A stretch of 64,000 bases of DNA from Stieleria marina (GTDB lineage Bacteria; Planctomycetota; Planctomycetia; Pirellulales; Pirellulaceae): contig CP036526.1 in the NCBI GenBank assembly GCA_007741555.1, positions 3,224,001-3,288,000 on the forward strand, read 5' to 3'. Under the pieces are notes generated by a model that saw only the letters and a program-made list of their open reading frames with translations, was not told the DNA's origin and did no database searches. Numbering within the stretch: the stretch's first letter is position 1; each line of letters opens with the position of its first letter. Both the position numbers and the translations under genes were made by a program. Below, in pieces: positions 36,495-46,600 of the stretch.

Positions 36495-37544
36495 ATGAAC
36501 AAAACGCCCGAAATCAAACCGAACACCTATTTCATCGAAGTGTCAGGAGCGGGAATTCCTGAAGTCGATGGGCTCTTTGTCCCATCGACCGCTCCTCCCG
36601 CCGAATCGGAATCGGGGACCGTGTCGAGCGTCGGTTATTGGAATGGCAAGATGGCGTGGGACCGTGCCGATGGCAATTGCGAGCGCAGTCCATCACTGTC
36701 GTATTCCAACAGCTACAGCTCGTGGCGAATCGCCAGGCCGGACGGCCACTTGGCCTACGACATCACGTGCGATGACGATCTTCCTCCCACGGACCGTCCC
36801 TGGCACGTCTACAAGAAGGGCGTCGCGCCAGCACCCAAGATCGTTCTTCATCACTTTGATCCTCGCTTGCCCTGCCCCAATCCCAATGTGGTGTTCGTGC
36901 TGGGAGGCCCCGGCGCTGGCAAAGGAACCATGTGCGAATTGGCCGAACTGCAGCTTGGCTGGACGCATCTTTCAACAGGCGAATTGCTTCGTGCCGAACG
37001 TGAGGCTGGTGGTCCATCCGCCGAAAAGATTGATGAAATCTTGAAAGCGGGCCAGTTGGTGCCCAACGATATCACGCTTGCACTGATCCAAAACGCGATG
37101 GAGACGGTGACGCGTACGACCGGAAAGAACAACTTTCTGTTGGACGGATTTCCTCGCTCGCTTTCCAATTTGGAAGGCTGGTACGAATTGTTCGGTCGCG
37201 AAGCGGAACTGCCGTCACTGCTGTACTTTGAGTGCCCGTACCGCGTATTGGAACAACGCATCCTGGGGCGTGCAAAGTATTCCGGCCGCAGCGATGATAA
37301 TATCGAAAGCATCAAGCTGCGATTCGATACGTTCAAAGCAGAAACGTTGCCGATCGTCGAGCTCTTCAGGAGCAAAGGCATATGCGTCGAAATCGATACA
37401 AGCCTGGATCGCCAAGCTGTCTATGCAACAGTGGTCGACAGCTTGGCCAAATTTACGGACAAGCAAATCGCCGCAAGACCTCTATGCGAACGAGCGGAAA
37501 TGCTGCTTGGCCTTAGGCCGTATCCCAAAGAAGTGGCGAAGTAA
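36495..37544 (+). CDS. Eukaryote-type UMP-CMP/adenylate kinase fused to an extra N-terminal module
   Basis: About 349 residues in the form starting at 36495 (36456 is an alternative). Residues 130-330 match the short-LID nucleoside monophosphate kinases: P-loop FVLGGPGAGKGTMCELA (about 137-145), LSTGELLRAE, LLDGFPRS, LEGWYELFGR and the short LID GRAKYSGRSDDN. This pattern is closer to eukaryotic UMP-CMP kinases than to bacterial Adk or Cmk. The N-terminal 120 residues form a separate module (YFIEVSGAGIPEVDGLF, GYWNGKMAWDR, WRIARPDGHLAYDI, DRPWHVYKKG), with pairs of aromatic-flanked short strands resembling a module I recall from protist and algal proteins. Nucleotide specificity (UMP/CMP versus AMP) is inferred. 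Confidence 0.85.
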   Translation: MNKTPEIKPNTYFIEVSGAGIPEVDGLFVPSTAPPAESESGTVSSVGYWNGKMAWDRADGNCERSPSLSYSNSYSSWRIARPDGHLAYDITCDDDLPPTDRPWHVYKKGVAPAPKIVLHHFDPRLPCPNPNVVFVLGGPGAGKGTMCELAELQLGWTHLSTGELLRAEREAGGPSAEKIDEILKAGQLVPNDITLALIQNAMETVTRTTGKNNFLLDGFPRSLSNLEGWYELFGREAELPSLLYFECPYRVLEQRILGRAKYSGRSDDNIESIKLRFDTFKAETLPIVELFRSKGICVEIDTSLDRQAVYATVVDSLAKFTDKQIAARPLCERAEMLLGLRPYPKEVAK

Positions 37545-37841
37545 GATCTGCACCCCAGCAGCCACTGGGCTCGCTTCGCGGGAACCACCATCGCTCCTGA
37601 TGGGTGTCGCCTGATACCCCGCAAGTCCGTGGGAGATTCGTCGCATTGTTTCTGCCGTCTGCGTCTGTCCACATCGCATCGTTTCTCATTTGCGAAAATA
37701 TTTGCGTTCGCGAATAGGGAGAATGTAAGAAACTGCATCGGCCAGCGTGTGTTTACTTAACAGATCGAATTCGGTGCGTGCTTGAGTGCGATGGTTTCCG
37801 CCGACCATCATAAGCACGCGTTTCTAGGTGGGAGTTGTTAA

Positions 37842-39884
37842 GTGCGTACGCGTGGAATGCAACGAAAGAAACTCTTTCTTGCGACTTTGGTTTTTGCTTT
37901 CGGGACTTGGGCGGCAGTAAGTTTTGCGCTGCGCCCGTCGTCGCCTCCGGACACCGCCGACCGAGACGGGCCGTCGGAGGGAGAGTTCGGCCACCTGCAC
38001 GAATTTTCGACAACATTGATGTCGCAGATGCGATCGGATCATCGAGATTTTGTGCTCCGAATGGCGCGTAAGGCTGACCCTTCAATTGACGATTCGATCT
38101 TCGTGCAGAACTTCTTGCGGAGCTTCACGCACTTCACCCAGGACAAAAACCTGAGCAGTCTGGTGCCCGAGGAAGTCGGTGCGGTGCATCATCACCTTGG
38201 GATGCTGCACGCTTACAACGGAGACTATCGGTCAGCCGAACAGAATTTAAACAAGTCGATCAATATCGCAGTTCGTGACGGTGATGTTTTGGCCGCTGCC
38301 CATACCAAGAACACGCTGGCGTGTGTTCTGGCATCGATCGGCAAACCTCAGCGGGCTCTCGAGCTGCTTCAAGAAGCGTTGCCGATTCTGCGTAAATCTC
38401 AGAGCGATTCGATCGCTGTTGCAATTGTTTTGCGGAACATCGGAGTGTTGCAGCATGCGACTGGCATCGATGGCACCGCGTCACTTAAGTCTTCGATCAG
38501 TCAGTTAGGCGATGAAGCGGGGATGGGGCACGTTGGTCTGGTCAGCGACCTTTCGATCGACTTCAAAATGATTCTGTGCAAGCAGCTTTGGAGCCAAGGT
38601 GACCTCGCGGGAGCGAGGTCGGTCTGCGGCGAAGTTCGCGACGATTTGACGGCGATGGCGCCGGAAATTCGTGGGACGACTTTGCGCAAGGATGTCGTTT
38701 CGCCAAATCAGTATGCCAACGCAAGACGCTTCGTCAAATATAACTTGACGACGCTGATCAATCAGATTCGCGCCCAGCAAACTGAGATAAAAAGTGATGA
38801 CGGTTCGTTGCAGTCGTCCGACGCTTGGGTCTGGCGTCCGTTGTTAAAGCTCCGCACCGAACTGGTACCCAATGATTCAGCTCTAACGGCAACAATGAAA
38901 GCGGAATTCGAACCGCAGTCATCGCTGACCTTGGCTTGGGGGATGCGTCAATGGACCCATCAAGCAACGTTGGACATCGCAAAAGCGATCCACGGCAAGG
39001 TTGGTCTGATCGTGTTGGCTGACAATGACGAATCGTTGGCCGAGGCGCGAAGTGAATTCACCGCCGCGAATATTCCTGCCGCGGACGTCCAGTTTCGAGT
39101 CTACCAATTTGAATCGCCTTGGTTTCGCGACGCGGGTCCCATCGTTGGGGAGACGGCCAGTGGAAATACGATCTGGTTTGACTCGCAGCTAGCCAGAGAA
39201 GGGGCATTGGAGCGTTGTGCGTTCGACGCGATTCCTCAGTTTCTATCACGCTCCGAAGCGGTGGGGTTGGTCGATACGGCGTTGTATGTCGAAGGAGGAG
39301 CAGTCCTTTCCGATGGCCAGGGATTGACTGCTTGTTCGTCTTGGATCTTTGATCGCAACCGAGAGTTGGGCATCGAAGACGCTCAGATTGTTAGCGAGTT
39401 GCGTCGGATCGCCGGCACGAAAATACTCGCTCCGTTGGAACCGCTCGATGGCGAATCGACTGGCCACATCGATCTCTTTATGACGATTCCAGCTCCGCGC
39501 ACAATTGTCATTGGGCAATACAAAGATGCCGATTCGACAAACGGCAAGTTGCTGGACGAACATGCCAATCGCTTGGCCAAAGCTCAAGTCGATGGCGACA
39601 AGATCAATGTCGTTCGCGTCCCGATGCCCGAAAATTCTGACGGCGTGATGCGAACATACACGAATGTCATTTACGCCAACGGAATCTTGCTTGTCCCATC
39701 GTATCCCGATGTAGACCAATCAATCGAACAAGAGGTAGAACGGGTTTACCGAAGTGTGCTGCCGAACTGGAAAATCAAGTTCATCGACTGTTCGCAAATC
39801 GTGCGAAAGGGAGGCGCATTGCATTGCTTGGTGTCGAATCTGGGCTACATCGACGAAAAGCTACCGTCTAAAGCAACTTTCTAA
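37842..39884 (+). CDS. TPR protein fused to agmatine/peptidylarginine deiminase-like domain
   Basis: 680 residues from a GTG start with a GGGAG ribosome binding site. An N-terminal signal anchor (LFLATLVFAFGTWAAVSFAL) is followed by helical TPR-like repeats (about 100-290), for example HHHLGMLHAYNGDYRSAEQN and ASIGKPQRALELLQEALPIL. The C-terminal half (about 350-680) has the guanidine-modifying enzyme motifs PWFRDAGPIVG, YVEGGAVLSDG, TGHIDLFMTI, NVIYANGILLVPSY and the catalytic-cysteine motif GGALHCLVSN (C662). Agmatine deiminases lack the TPR and the anchor, so this looks like a membrane-tethered or exported relative. Its substrate is unknown. It is the plus-strand gene before the convergent response-regulator gene. 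Confidence 0.82.
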   Translation: MRTRGMQRKKLFLATLVFAFGTWAAVSFALRPSSPPDTADRDGPSEGEFGHLHEFSTTLMSQMRSDHRDFVLRMARKADPSIDDSIFVQNFLRSFTHFTQDKNLSSLVPEEVGAVHHHLGMLHAYNGDYRSAEQNLNKSINIAVRDGDVLAAAHTKNTLACVLASIGKPQRALELLQEALPILRKSQSDSIAVAIVLRNIGVLQHATGIDGTASLKSSISQLGDEAGMGHVGLVSDLSIDFKMILCKQLWSQGDLAGARSVCGEVRDDLTAMAPEIRGTTLRKDVVSPNQYANARRFVKYNLTTLINQIRAQQTEIKSDDGSLQSSDAWVWRPLLKLRTELVPNDSALTATMKAEFEPQSSLTLAWGMRQWTHQATLDIAKAIHGKVGLIVLADNDESLAEARSEFTAANIPAADVQFRVYQFESPWFRDAGPIVGETASGNTIWFDSQLAREGALERCAFDAIPQFLSRSEAVGLVDTALYVEGGAVLSDGQGLTACSSWIFDRNRELGIEDAQIVSELRRIAGTKILAPLEPLDGESTGHIDLFMTIPAPRTIVIGQYKDADSTNGKLLDEHANRLAKAQVDGDKINVVRVPMPENSDGVMRTYTNVIYANGILLVPSYPDVDQSIEQEVERVYRSVLPNWKIKFIDCSQIVRKGGALHCLVSNLGYIDEKLPSKATF

Positions 39885-39969
39885 AGCAGTGTTTATGTGT
39901 GTTAACCCACGACACATGCAATACGCTCGCTGGCGTGTCGACGATGAAGCCCGTTTCCAACGGTAAACG

Positions 39970-41352
39970 CTAAGCTGACTGCTTCTTCTCTTCCGCGGCG
40001 TTCAGTTTGTTGTAGAGCGTCTTTAGGCTTACGCCCAGTTCTTCGGCAGCGGCCTTTTTGTTGCCTTCGTGACGTTCAATCGCTCGATCAATGGCGATCA
40101 GTTCCATTTCACGTAGGCTCATCGGTGCCGTGTCACGAATCTCTTTACGTAATTGTCGTGAACTGAAATGACGTGGCAGGTGGGTGACGTCGATCGGCAT
40201 CGCGTCACAAAGGATAGCGGCGTGTTCGACCACGTTGGCTAATTCACGAACGTTGCCAGGCCAGCGATGCGCGACGAGTTCATCGATTGCGGCAGGCGTA
40301 AAGACTTGGTCGTCGCTGCCGTCGGTGCGATGCCGCCGCAGTAAGTGAACGGCGAGTGGCAAGATATCTTGGGGACGCTCGCGCAGAGCCGGCACCATGA
40401 TTTCGAAGGTGTTGATCCGGAACATCAAATCTTCGCGGAATGTTCCTTCGCTGACCATTGCATCAAGGTCTCGGTGCGTCGCGCAGACGACTCGAACGTT
40501 GACGTTGACCGTTTGGTTGTCGCCCAACCGGCGAATGTCTCCTGTTTCCAGGACACGCAGTAGTTTGGCCTGCATCGCGAGTGGCAGTTCGCCGATTTCG
40601 TCTAGAAAGATCGTTCCGCCGTCAGCGACTTCGAACAGTCCCACGCGGGCGACGTCGGCGCCCGTGAAGGCGCCTTTGCAGTGCCCAAACAGTTCACTTT
40701 CGATCAGATTTTCGGGAAGTGCACCGCAGTTGACGGCGACCAGCGGTTCTTCGCCGCGAAGACTTTGTTGATGAACGGCGCGGGCAACCAATTCTTTTCC
40801 GCATCCGGTCTCGCCGCGAATCAGCACGGTGCTTTCCGTTGGCGCGACGCGGCTGATTAGTTTTTTCATTGCATCCATTGATGGTGCGGTGCCAACCAAT
40901 TGCGAATCGCCTTCGGCTTGCCGAACACGATGCTGCAAAGCGGCCAGCTGCCGACGCGTGCTGCGACGCTGTGCGATCTGGCCAAGCAATTCAGCGATAT
41001 GCGCCAGCGGGCACGGTTTGGTCAAGTATTCGTATGCCTGATGACGCAGTGCCGCGATCGCCGTTTCTTGGCTTGGGTTGCCCGTCATCACCACGGCTTC
41101 GACATCGGGGCGCAGTTCGCGTGCGTGCTGGATTACTTCGATTCCGCTCATCCCTGGCATGTCGATGTCGACGATCAGGCAGTCGAACGGTTCTTTCTGC
41201 AGCGCAGCAACTGCGGTGGCACCATCGGGACATACGACGACGCTATGACCGATTTTTTCCAAGTTCTTTTTCATCAACTCCTGCAAATTCCGTTCGTCAT
41301 CGGCGAACAGAATGTGCATGGCGTTTTTCTTAGGCGACGGCTTTTGCGTCAT
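39970..41352 (-). CDS. NtrC-family sigma-54-dependent response regulator
   Basis: About 460 residues from 41352, which has GGATGGGAAC just upstream. Domains in order: a receiver domain (HILFADDERN; phosphoacceptor D62 in VDIDMPGMSG), a sigma-54 AAA+ domain with Walker A GETGCGKELVA, the GAFTGA sigma-54 contact loop (KGAFTGADVAR), FLDEIGELP and the Fis-type C-terminal helix-turn-helix (AAAEELGVSLKTLYNKL). It overlaps the end of the histidine kinase gene by 23 bases, so the two form a translationally coupled two-component pair. The target promoters are unknown; some sigma-54 promoter elements (GG-N10-GC type) should be regulated. Confidence 0.93.
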   Translation of the reverse strand: MTQKPSPKKNAMHILFADDERNLQELMKKNLEKIGHSVVVCPDGATAVAALQKEPFDCLIVDIDMPGMSGIEVIQHARELRPDVEAVVMTGNPSQETAIAALRHQAYEYLTKPCPLAHIAELLGQIAQRRSTRRQLAALQHRVRQAEGDSQLVGTAPSMDAMKKLISRVAPTESTVLIRGETGCGKELVARAVHQQSLRGEEPLVAVNCGALPENLIESELFGHCKGAFTGADVARVGLFEVADGGTIFLDEIGELPLAMQAKLLRVLETGDIRRLGDNQTVNVNVRVVCATHRDLDAMVSEGTFREDLMFRINTFEIMVPALRERPQDILPLAVHLLRRHRTDGSDDQVFTPAAIDELVAHRWPGNVRELANVVEHAAILCDAMPIDVTHLPRHFSSRQLRKEIRDTAPMSLREMELIAIDRAIERHEGNKKAAAEELGVSLKTLYNKLNAAEEKKQSA

Positions 41353-42997
41353 GTTCCCATCCAAGGTTGGTTTGGTTGCTGAGAGTTTCTTTTGTCACTG
41401 CATTGACGGGCAACGTGAGTTCCAATTTGGAACCCTTGCCGTCCCCATCGCTGCTGGCAGTGAGCGATCCGTGGTGTTGAGAGACGATTCGGTAAGTGAT
41501 GCTGAGTCCCAAACCGGTTCCAGTCCCATCGCGTCGGCGGGTGAAGAACGGTTCAAAGAGGTGATCCAGCACTTGTTGCGACATGCCGCATCCATCGTCG
41601 TAAACACCCACGTAGGCACTTTGGCCACGGGTACGTACATGGACATCGACGGCGCCGTCGGTGCTGACGCTTTCCAAGGCATTGGTGACCAGATTCAGGA
41701 TCACTTGCTGGATCTCGTGCGAATTGACATGCGCGTGTACTTGGTCGTCACTGTGGATGCGAATCGTTTTACATTTGTATTTGCCGAGCTTGCTGACGAT
41801 CGAAACGACACTGTGTACCAGTTTGCAAAGATCGGTCGACGAACGACTGACGTCACCCAGGCGACTGAAATCTAGCAAGCCATCCGTGATTCCTTTGCAT
41901 CGATACGCCTCGTCTTGGATGCGCTGTAGATTTGATTGCAGGGCTTCGGTGAATTCGGGATTTGACTGAATGCCCGTGCCCGCCATCAGCACGTCATCCA
42001 AATCGGATTGAAGCGATTCGGCGCTCCAGGCAATGCTGGCCAGTGGATTATTGATTTCATGGGCCACACCCGCCGCCAGAAATCCAACGCTTGCGAGCTG
42101 TTCGTTTTGGATGACTTCGCGTGTTCGCTGGCGAACTTGTTCATCCAATTCGGCGTTCAGTTCGTTTTGCCGATCGTAGACGTCACGAAACTTGGTCGAC
42201 ATGCTGTTCATCGCATCGGCCAGTTCACTCAATTCGTCACTGGTTCCTAAATCGATGCGGTGCCCGTACTGTCCGGCAGCTACCAACCGCGAACCTTCAA
42301 GAAGAGTTTGGAAAGGTTGGGCGACCATTGATTTAAACGAAAACCAAAGCAACAGCAGCAGCACGATTGCGGTCACGGTGCAGACAAGGTTGAACCAGAT
42401 CCAGCGGTCGTATTGGCCGTTAACTTGTTCACTGAATTTTGCCATCTCCGAGTGAATCAATTCCAAATGCGACTCTGCTTGAGCGACTAACTCATTGGTC
42501 CGGTCCACGAACCTGTCATGGCCGTCGTTTGTATCAAGATTCACTTGCCCCCACTTATCGCGAATCGCATCCAGGGCTTCTTGAATTTCCCAAAGCGATT
42601 GTTGCTGCAGCGATTTGTCGACCAGCATTTGGACGTCGTCTTTGCCGGTGCTGACCTGAGTGGCGTAGGCATCAAGTGTGATTTGGATGTGCCGCAAGTC
42701 GCCGTCGATCGCAGCGTTGGCGGTTTTGATTTCGTGACGGGCTAAGAATGATGGCCCGAGAATACCGCGTTGGTCGCGAATTTCTGCAAGTTGCCCGTAG
42801 CCTCGGCGAATCGAGTTGGCGGTGCGGACCAGATCGTTGGCAAAGGGGATTTGCACGGCCTGCTGGCTGACTGAATCTGCCAATTCACGGTAGCGTTGGA
42901 CACCCCAAACTCCGCTAAAAGCCAGGAAACAAAAAATCATCGTCAGCACGGTCAATGCGTAGACAAGTTTGGTGCGAATGGATCTGCGACGAAGCAC
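41330..42997 (-). CDS. NtrB-like membrane sensor histidine kinase
   Basis: 555 residues from a GTG start with a strong GGGAGGG ribosome binding site. Two transmembrane helices (LVYALTVLTMIFCFLAFSGVW at about 11-31 and WFNLVCTVTAIVLLLLLWF at about 201-219) flank a four-helix-bundle-like sensor region. A HAMP linker (about 223-275), a HisKA domain with H313 in GVAHEINNPLAS and an HATPase with N-box NLVTNALES, DDGCGM and GTGLGLSIT follow. It is co-transcribed with the downstream sigma-54 response regulator, its probable partner. The sensed signal cannot be read from the sequence. Confidence 0.92.
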   Translation of the reverse strand: MLRRRSIRTKLVYALTVLTMIFCFLAFSGVWGVQRYRELADSVSQQAVQIPFANDLVRTANSIRRGYGQLAEIRDQRGILGPSFLARHEIKTANAAIDGDLRHIQITLDAYATQVSTGKDDVQMLVDKSLQQQSLWEIQEALDAIRDKWGQVNLDTNDGHDRFVDRTNELVAQAESHLELIHSEMAKFSEQVNGQYDRWIWFNLVCTVTAIVLLLLLWFSFKSMVAQPFQTLLEGSRLVAAGQYGHRIDLGTSDELSELADAMNSMSTKFRDVYDRQNELNAELDEQVRQRTREVIQNEQLASVGFLAAGVAHEINNPLASIAWSAESLQSDLDDVLMAGTGIQSNPEFTEALQSNLQRIQDEAYRCKGITDGLLDFSRLGDVSRSSTDLCKLVHSVVSIVSKLGKYKCKTIRIHSDDQVHAHVNSHEIQQVILNLVTNALESVSTDGAVDVHVRTRGQSAYVGVYDDGCGMSQQVLDHLFEPFFTRRRDGTGTGLGLSITYRIVSQHHGSLTASSDGDGKGSKLELTLPVNAVTKETLSNQTNLGWEHDAKAVA

Positions 42998-43165
42998 GCT
43001 TTGCCCTCCCTAGCACGTGGCGTGAAACTCTCTTTGCGGTGAATCGAGGGTACGGATGCTTCGGGGCGGGGGCAAGAGGAATCGACTGTGCGATGTCAAA
43101 ACGAGAGCAGACAAAGTGCGTAGAATGGCGGCTTGATATCATTCCAGTGAAAGCATTTTTCGCCG

Positions 43166-43633
43166 ATGACCGAAGTCAATCCTTATCAACCGCCCGAACC
43201 CATTGAGAACGCCGCCAGACGCAACTGGTGGCAGCGACTCTGGCAGAAAAGTGACCCAGATCAACGCTCCGTTCGCACATTGATTGGCGAAGCGGAATCG
43301 GTTGCGGATGTCTTGTCCGGTACGGCATTTATGGAGTACGGCGTCGTATTCACGATCGACGCAAATGTACAGGATCGAATCTTTGCCGCGATTCCCGTTT
43401 CGACTAGCGATGCTGGGACGCGGCAACGCTGTGCTCGCGAAGCATCATTTGTGCTCCAAGAATTGATCGAGCGCATCGCTGGACTAAGCGAACAGCTCAA
43501 TCATCGCGATCTGGTTGTTTCGATTATCGACCACTATCAGGTGCTTAACGGCGCGAAGTATCAAGTTGTGTGTCGGCCAGATCAGTGGCAAGCTTGTCAT
43601 CGAGAGAAACCGTCGAAGAATCCGGTGCCGTAG
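43166..43633 (+). CDS. Small protein of unknown function, overlapping the next gene on the opposite strand
   Basis: 155 residues. The N-terminus (MTEVNPYQPPEP) resembles the NPYxPP opening seen in many small planctomycete proteins, and a Trp-rich patch follows (RNWWQRLWQKSD). A mixed alpha/beta core (VADVLSGTAFMEYGVVFTID) has no recognised motif and no signal peptide. Its last 89 bases overlap the 3' end of the convergent dockerin-amidohydrolase gene (43545-47168). No function is suggested. Confidence 0.6.
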   Translation: MTEVNPYQPPEPIENAARRNWWQRLWQKSDPDQRSVRTLIGEAESVADVLSGTAFMEYGVVFTIDANVQDRIFAAIPVSTSDAGTRQRCAREASFVLQELIERIAGLSEQLNHRDLVVSIIDHYQVLNGAKYQVVCRPDQWQACHREKPSKNPVP

Positions 43634-46600
43634 AGTCCGGGAACAATCCAGCGTCGCGCGAGTCCGCAGCGACTTGCCCCAAATCGCTTTGCAAAACAAG
43701 ATGTGCATCTCTTGGGCTGGCTAAAGACTGATGCACCGTTGTCCGTGAAATCCGCTGCTGTCTGTCAGCGGCTTTGCGAACGGGGATCCAGTCCGAAGGC
43801 CCAACGCTCAAATCAGCATCATCGATCCATTCGCCTGATGGCGTGTTGGCCCGTTGTTCAGCTAGAAAATTGATGACTTCCAGGATGTCGCCCGGCGTGA
43901 ATTGATTGTCGCCGGACGTATCGTAAAAACGATTGGGCCAAGGATTTAGTTGGCCGGGCGGCAAACCGTTCTGAGTGTCGGGTTCGATGTAGTCGCGATC
44001 GACCAATTGATTGATGACTTCCAAAATATCGTTCGGCGTCACCTGGCCACTGTTGTCCACGTCTTGGGGAATGATGCTGTTATGCCAAGGTAATTGCGTT
44101 TGTACGTGGATCTGTTCAGTCGCGTTCCCGACGGTGCTCTGGGCCACATGGAAGAACTGATCGCCTTGGACGATCGGATCACCAAAGGTCCAATTGGTAG
44201 GGTCGGCAAACTGCAGTCGGTCGCCTGGGCCCGTCAGAATCTGCACGGAACTGTCCGGCGTCAGCATTTGAACTGACGCAGCACTGACGATTAATGTTGT
44301 CGCCCCGGGATCGCGAAGGTCGATAATCTTTAAGTTCGCCAGACGAAACGAATCCTCCACCAAGTTGACTTCGCCGTCGCCGCTAACGTGAAGCTGGTTT
44401 TCGCCGGTTCCGCCATTCAGTGTCAATCCGCGAGCGGGAAGGGCGAATGTAGCGATGTCCAGCACGAATGTTTCATCCTGCGGGTCGCCAAACACCGAAA
44501 GGCCGCCAAAGCTGCTATTTGGAGCGTCGAAGAACTCGGTGAATTGGTGCCGGACCGAAGTGCGTCCCTCGCTAGTCGCTACGATGATGGGACCGGTCGG
44601 GGCACTGTTAAAACTGGTCGTTACACGGGCGTTCAGGTTTTGCGAGCCCGCACGAAGATTGATCCATTCATCTTCGACTTCTCCATCCGCCGCGAAACCC
44701 AAAGGTGTTAATCCGCCGGCACTACTAAGCCGCAATCGTGCAGCGGTTTCGCCAACGGAGGTGCCCTGAGGCAATTGAATGCTGATCGTGTTTACTCCTG
44801 CGACGACATCGACCATTTCAGCCACTCGTTCGGTCTGATGGTTCCACAGTCCGTCGCGATCGAAATCAAACCAGGCATCCAGTTTTCCACTGGCCGAAGA
44901 CACGACCGAAAAATTGGCGACCGTATCGGTAGTAGTATCGATAATGAATGTGGTCGCGAAAGTCGCGCCGTCATCGTCGTCTTGGCTGGCGACGTCATCT
45001 CCGGTGGCCTGGAAGGCTGGCTGACCATTCGCTTCAGAATCAATCGCTTCGCCCAGGAACAACGACGTCACATTATGTACCGCGCCATCTTGGGCGATCG
45101 TGACGGGGTAGTCGTTTGCAAATCCGGATTGCTCGGCCGTCGGCGCGTCGCCAAAATCGGTTCCGATGGGATCCTCGTCCACGACTGTCGCGAACGCCAC
45201 CGCTGCGATCATGTCGACGGCTTGAGCGAGCAAGGTGACGCGGCGATCACCGTCGTCCAGATCATCGTTGACGCTGTCGATTCGAAACGTGACCGAACTG
45301 GATCCGTCAGGAATTGTCACTGTTGTCGGCAAGGTCGCTTCGGAGAGGTCGCTGCTGGTCAGTTTGACGACTAAGTTTCCGCTCGTTCCGGGACGTGTGA
45401 CCGTGCCGGTCGTGGATCCCCCGTTTTCCAGAATGCGACTGCTGCCAATCGCTAGCTGCAGTGCGTTGCCGTGAACCGTTTCGCCACCGAGCAGCGTTAG
45501 CAACACGCTCGTGTCGTCGATGTCTTCCGGAGCGATCGTCAATAAGTTCTGGTCCAGCACCACCAAATCAGCAAGTTTTCCAGCAGTCAGCGATCCGACA
45601 CGATCTTCTTGCTGCATCGCATAGGCGGCGTTATAGGTGTAAGCCTCGATTGCGTCTTTGACATGCGCAAGCTCCTGCCCGTCGGTGCGCGTCATCGATT
45701 GTTCGATACCGACGAAGGGATTGGGGCTATTGACGTCGAAATCGCTGCTGAACACCACGGTCGCGCCCGCATCATGCAGACTCCGAACAGGCAAAAGTGT
45801 GTCGGCACGATCGCCGACCAGTGTCCGTAGAAACTCACGATTCTCGGGGGATAGAATTTCGCCGCCGACTTGAAAATCGGCGATCGTGCCCGTCGACGCA
45901 AAACGCGAGTAGTCATCGGGATGGATGATCTCCGCATGAGTGATGCGGTGTCGTAGATCAGTATGACCTTGATTGGTCGATTCGATCGCCGACAGCGCAT
46001 CGCGAACGCCCGCATCACCGACGGCGTGGATGTTAAATGCGAATCCAACTTCTTGCAGGGCGGTCAAGTAGTTTTCCAACCGTTCGACTTCAAAGTACTT
46101 CAATCCATGGTCGCCGCCGTAGCCAGCGATGTCGTATGCATCCAGTAAAGCAGCGGTGCCGTTTTCGATAATACCGTCACTGTAGAGTTTGATCTCGTTG
46201 ATTTTCAGCAAGCGATCTTCGTCGTTGCTGTACAGCGCGGTGAGATCTGCAATCTGCTGCACGTCGTCATGTTGTGGATAGGCCCACAATCCAAGATTTG
46301 CGCGGACGGTCAGATGTTCTTCCGTTTCGGCGCGGCTCCAGACGTCATCGTGTCCACGCGAAGGATACACTCGCGCGTCGGCAACGGATGTGACACCGAA
46401 TTGATTGAAGGTTTGGATTCCCTGGACCAAGCCTTGATAGTTCAGTTCGTCCAGCTGATCATTCTGTGCCAGCGCGACTTCAAAGATCAGGTCGACCGCG
46501 TTGTCGATCAGCAATCCCGTTGCTTCGCCGGTCACGGAGTCACGCACGATGACGCCTCCGGTCGGATCCGGGGTCGAATCGGTGATACCGGCAGCAGTTA

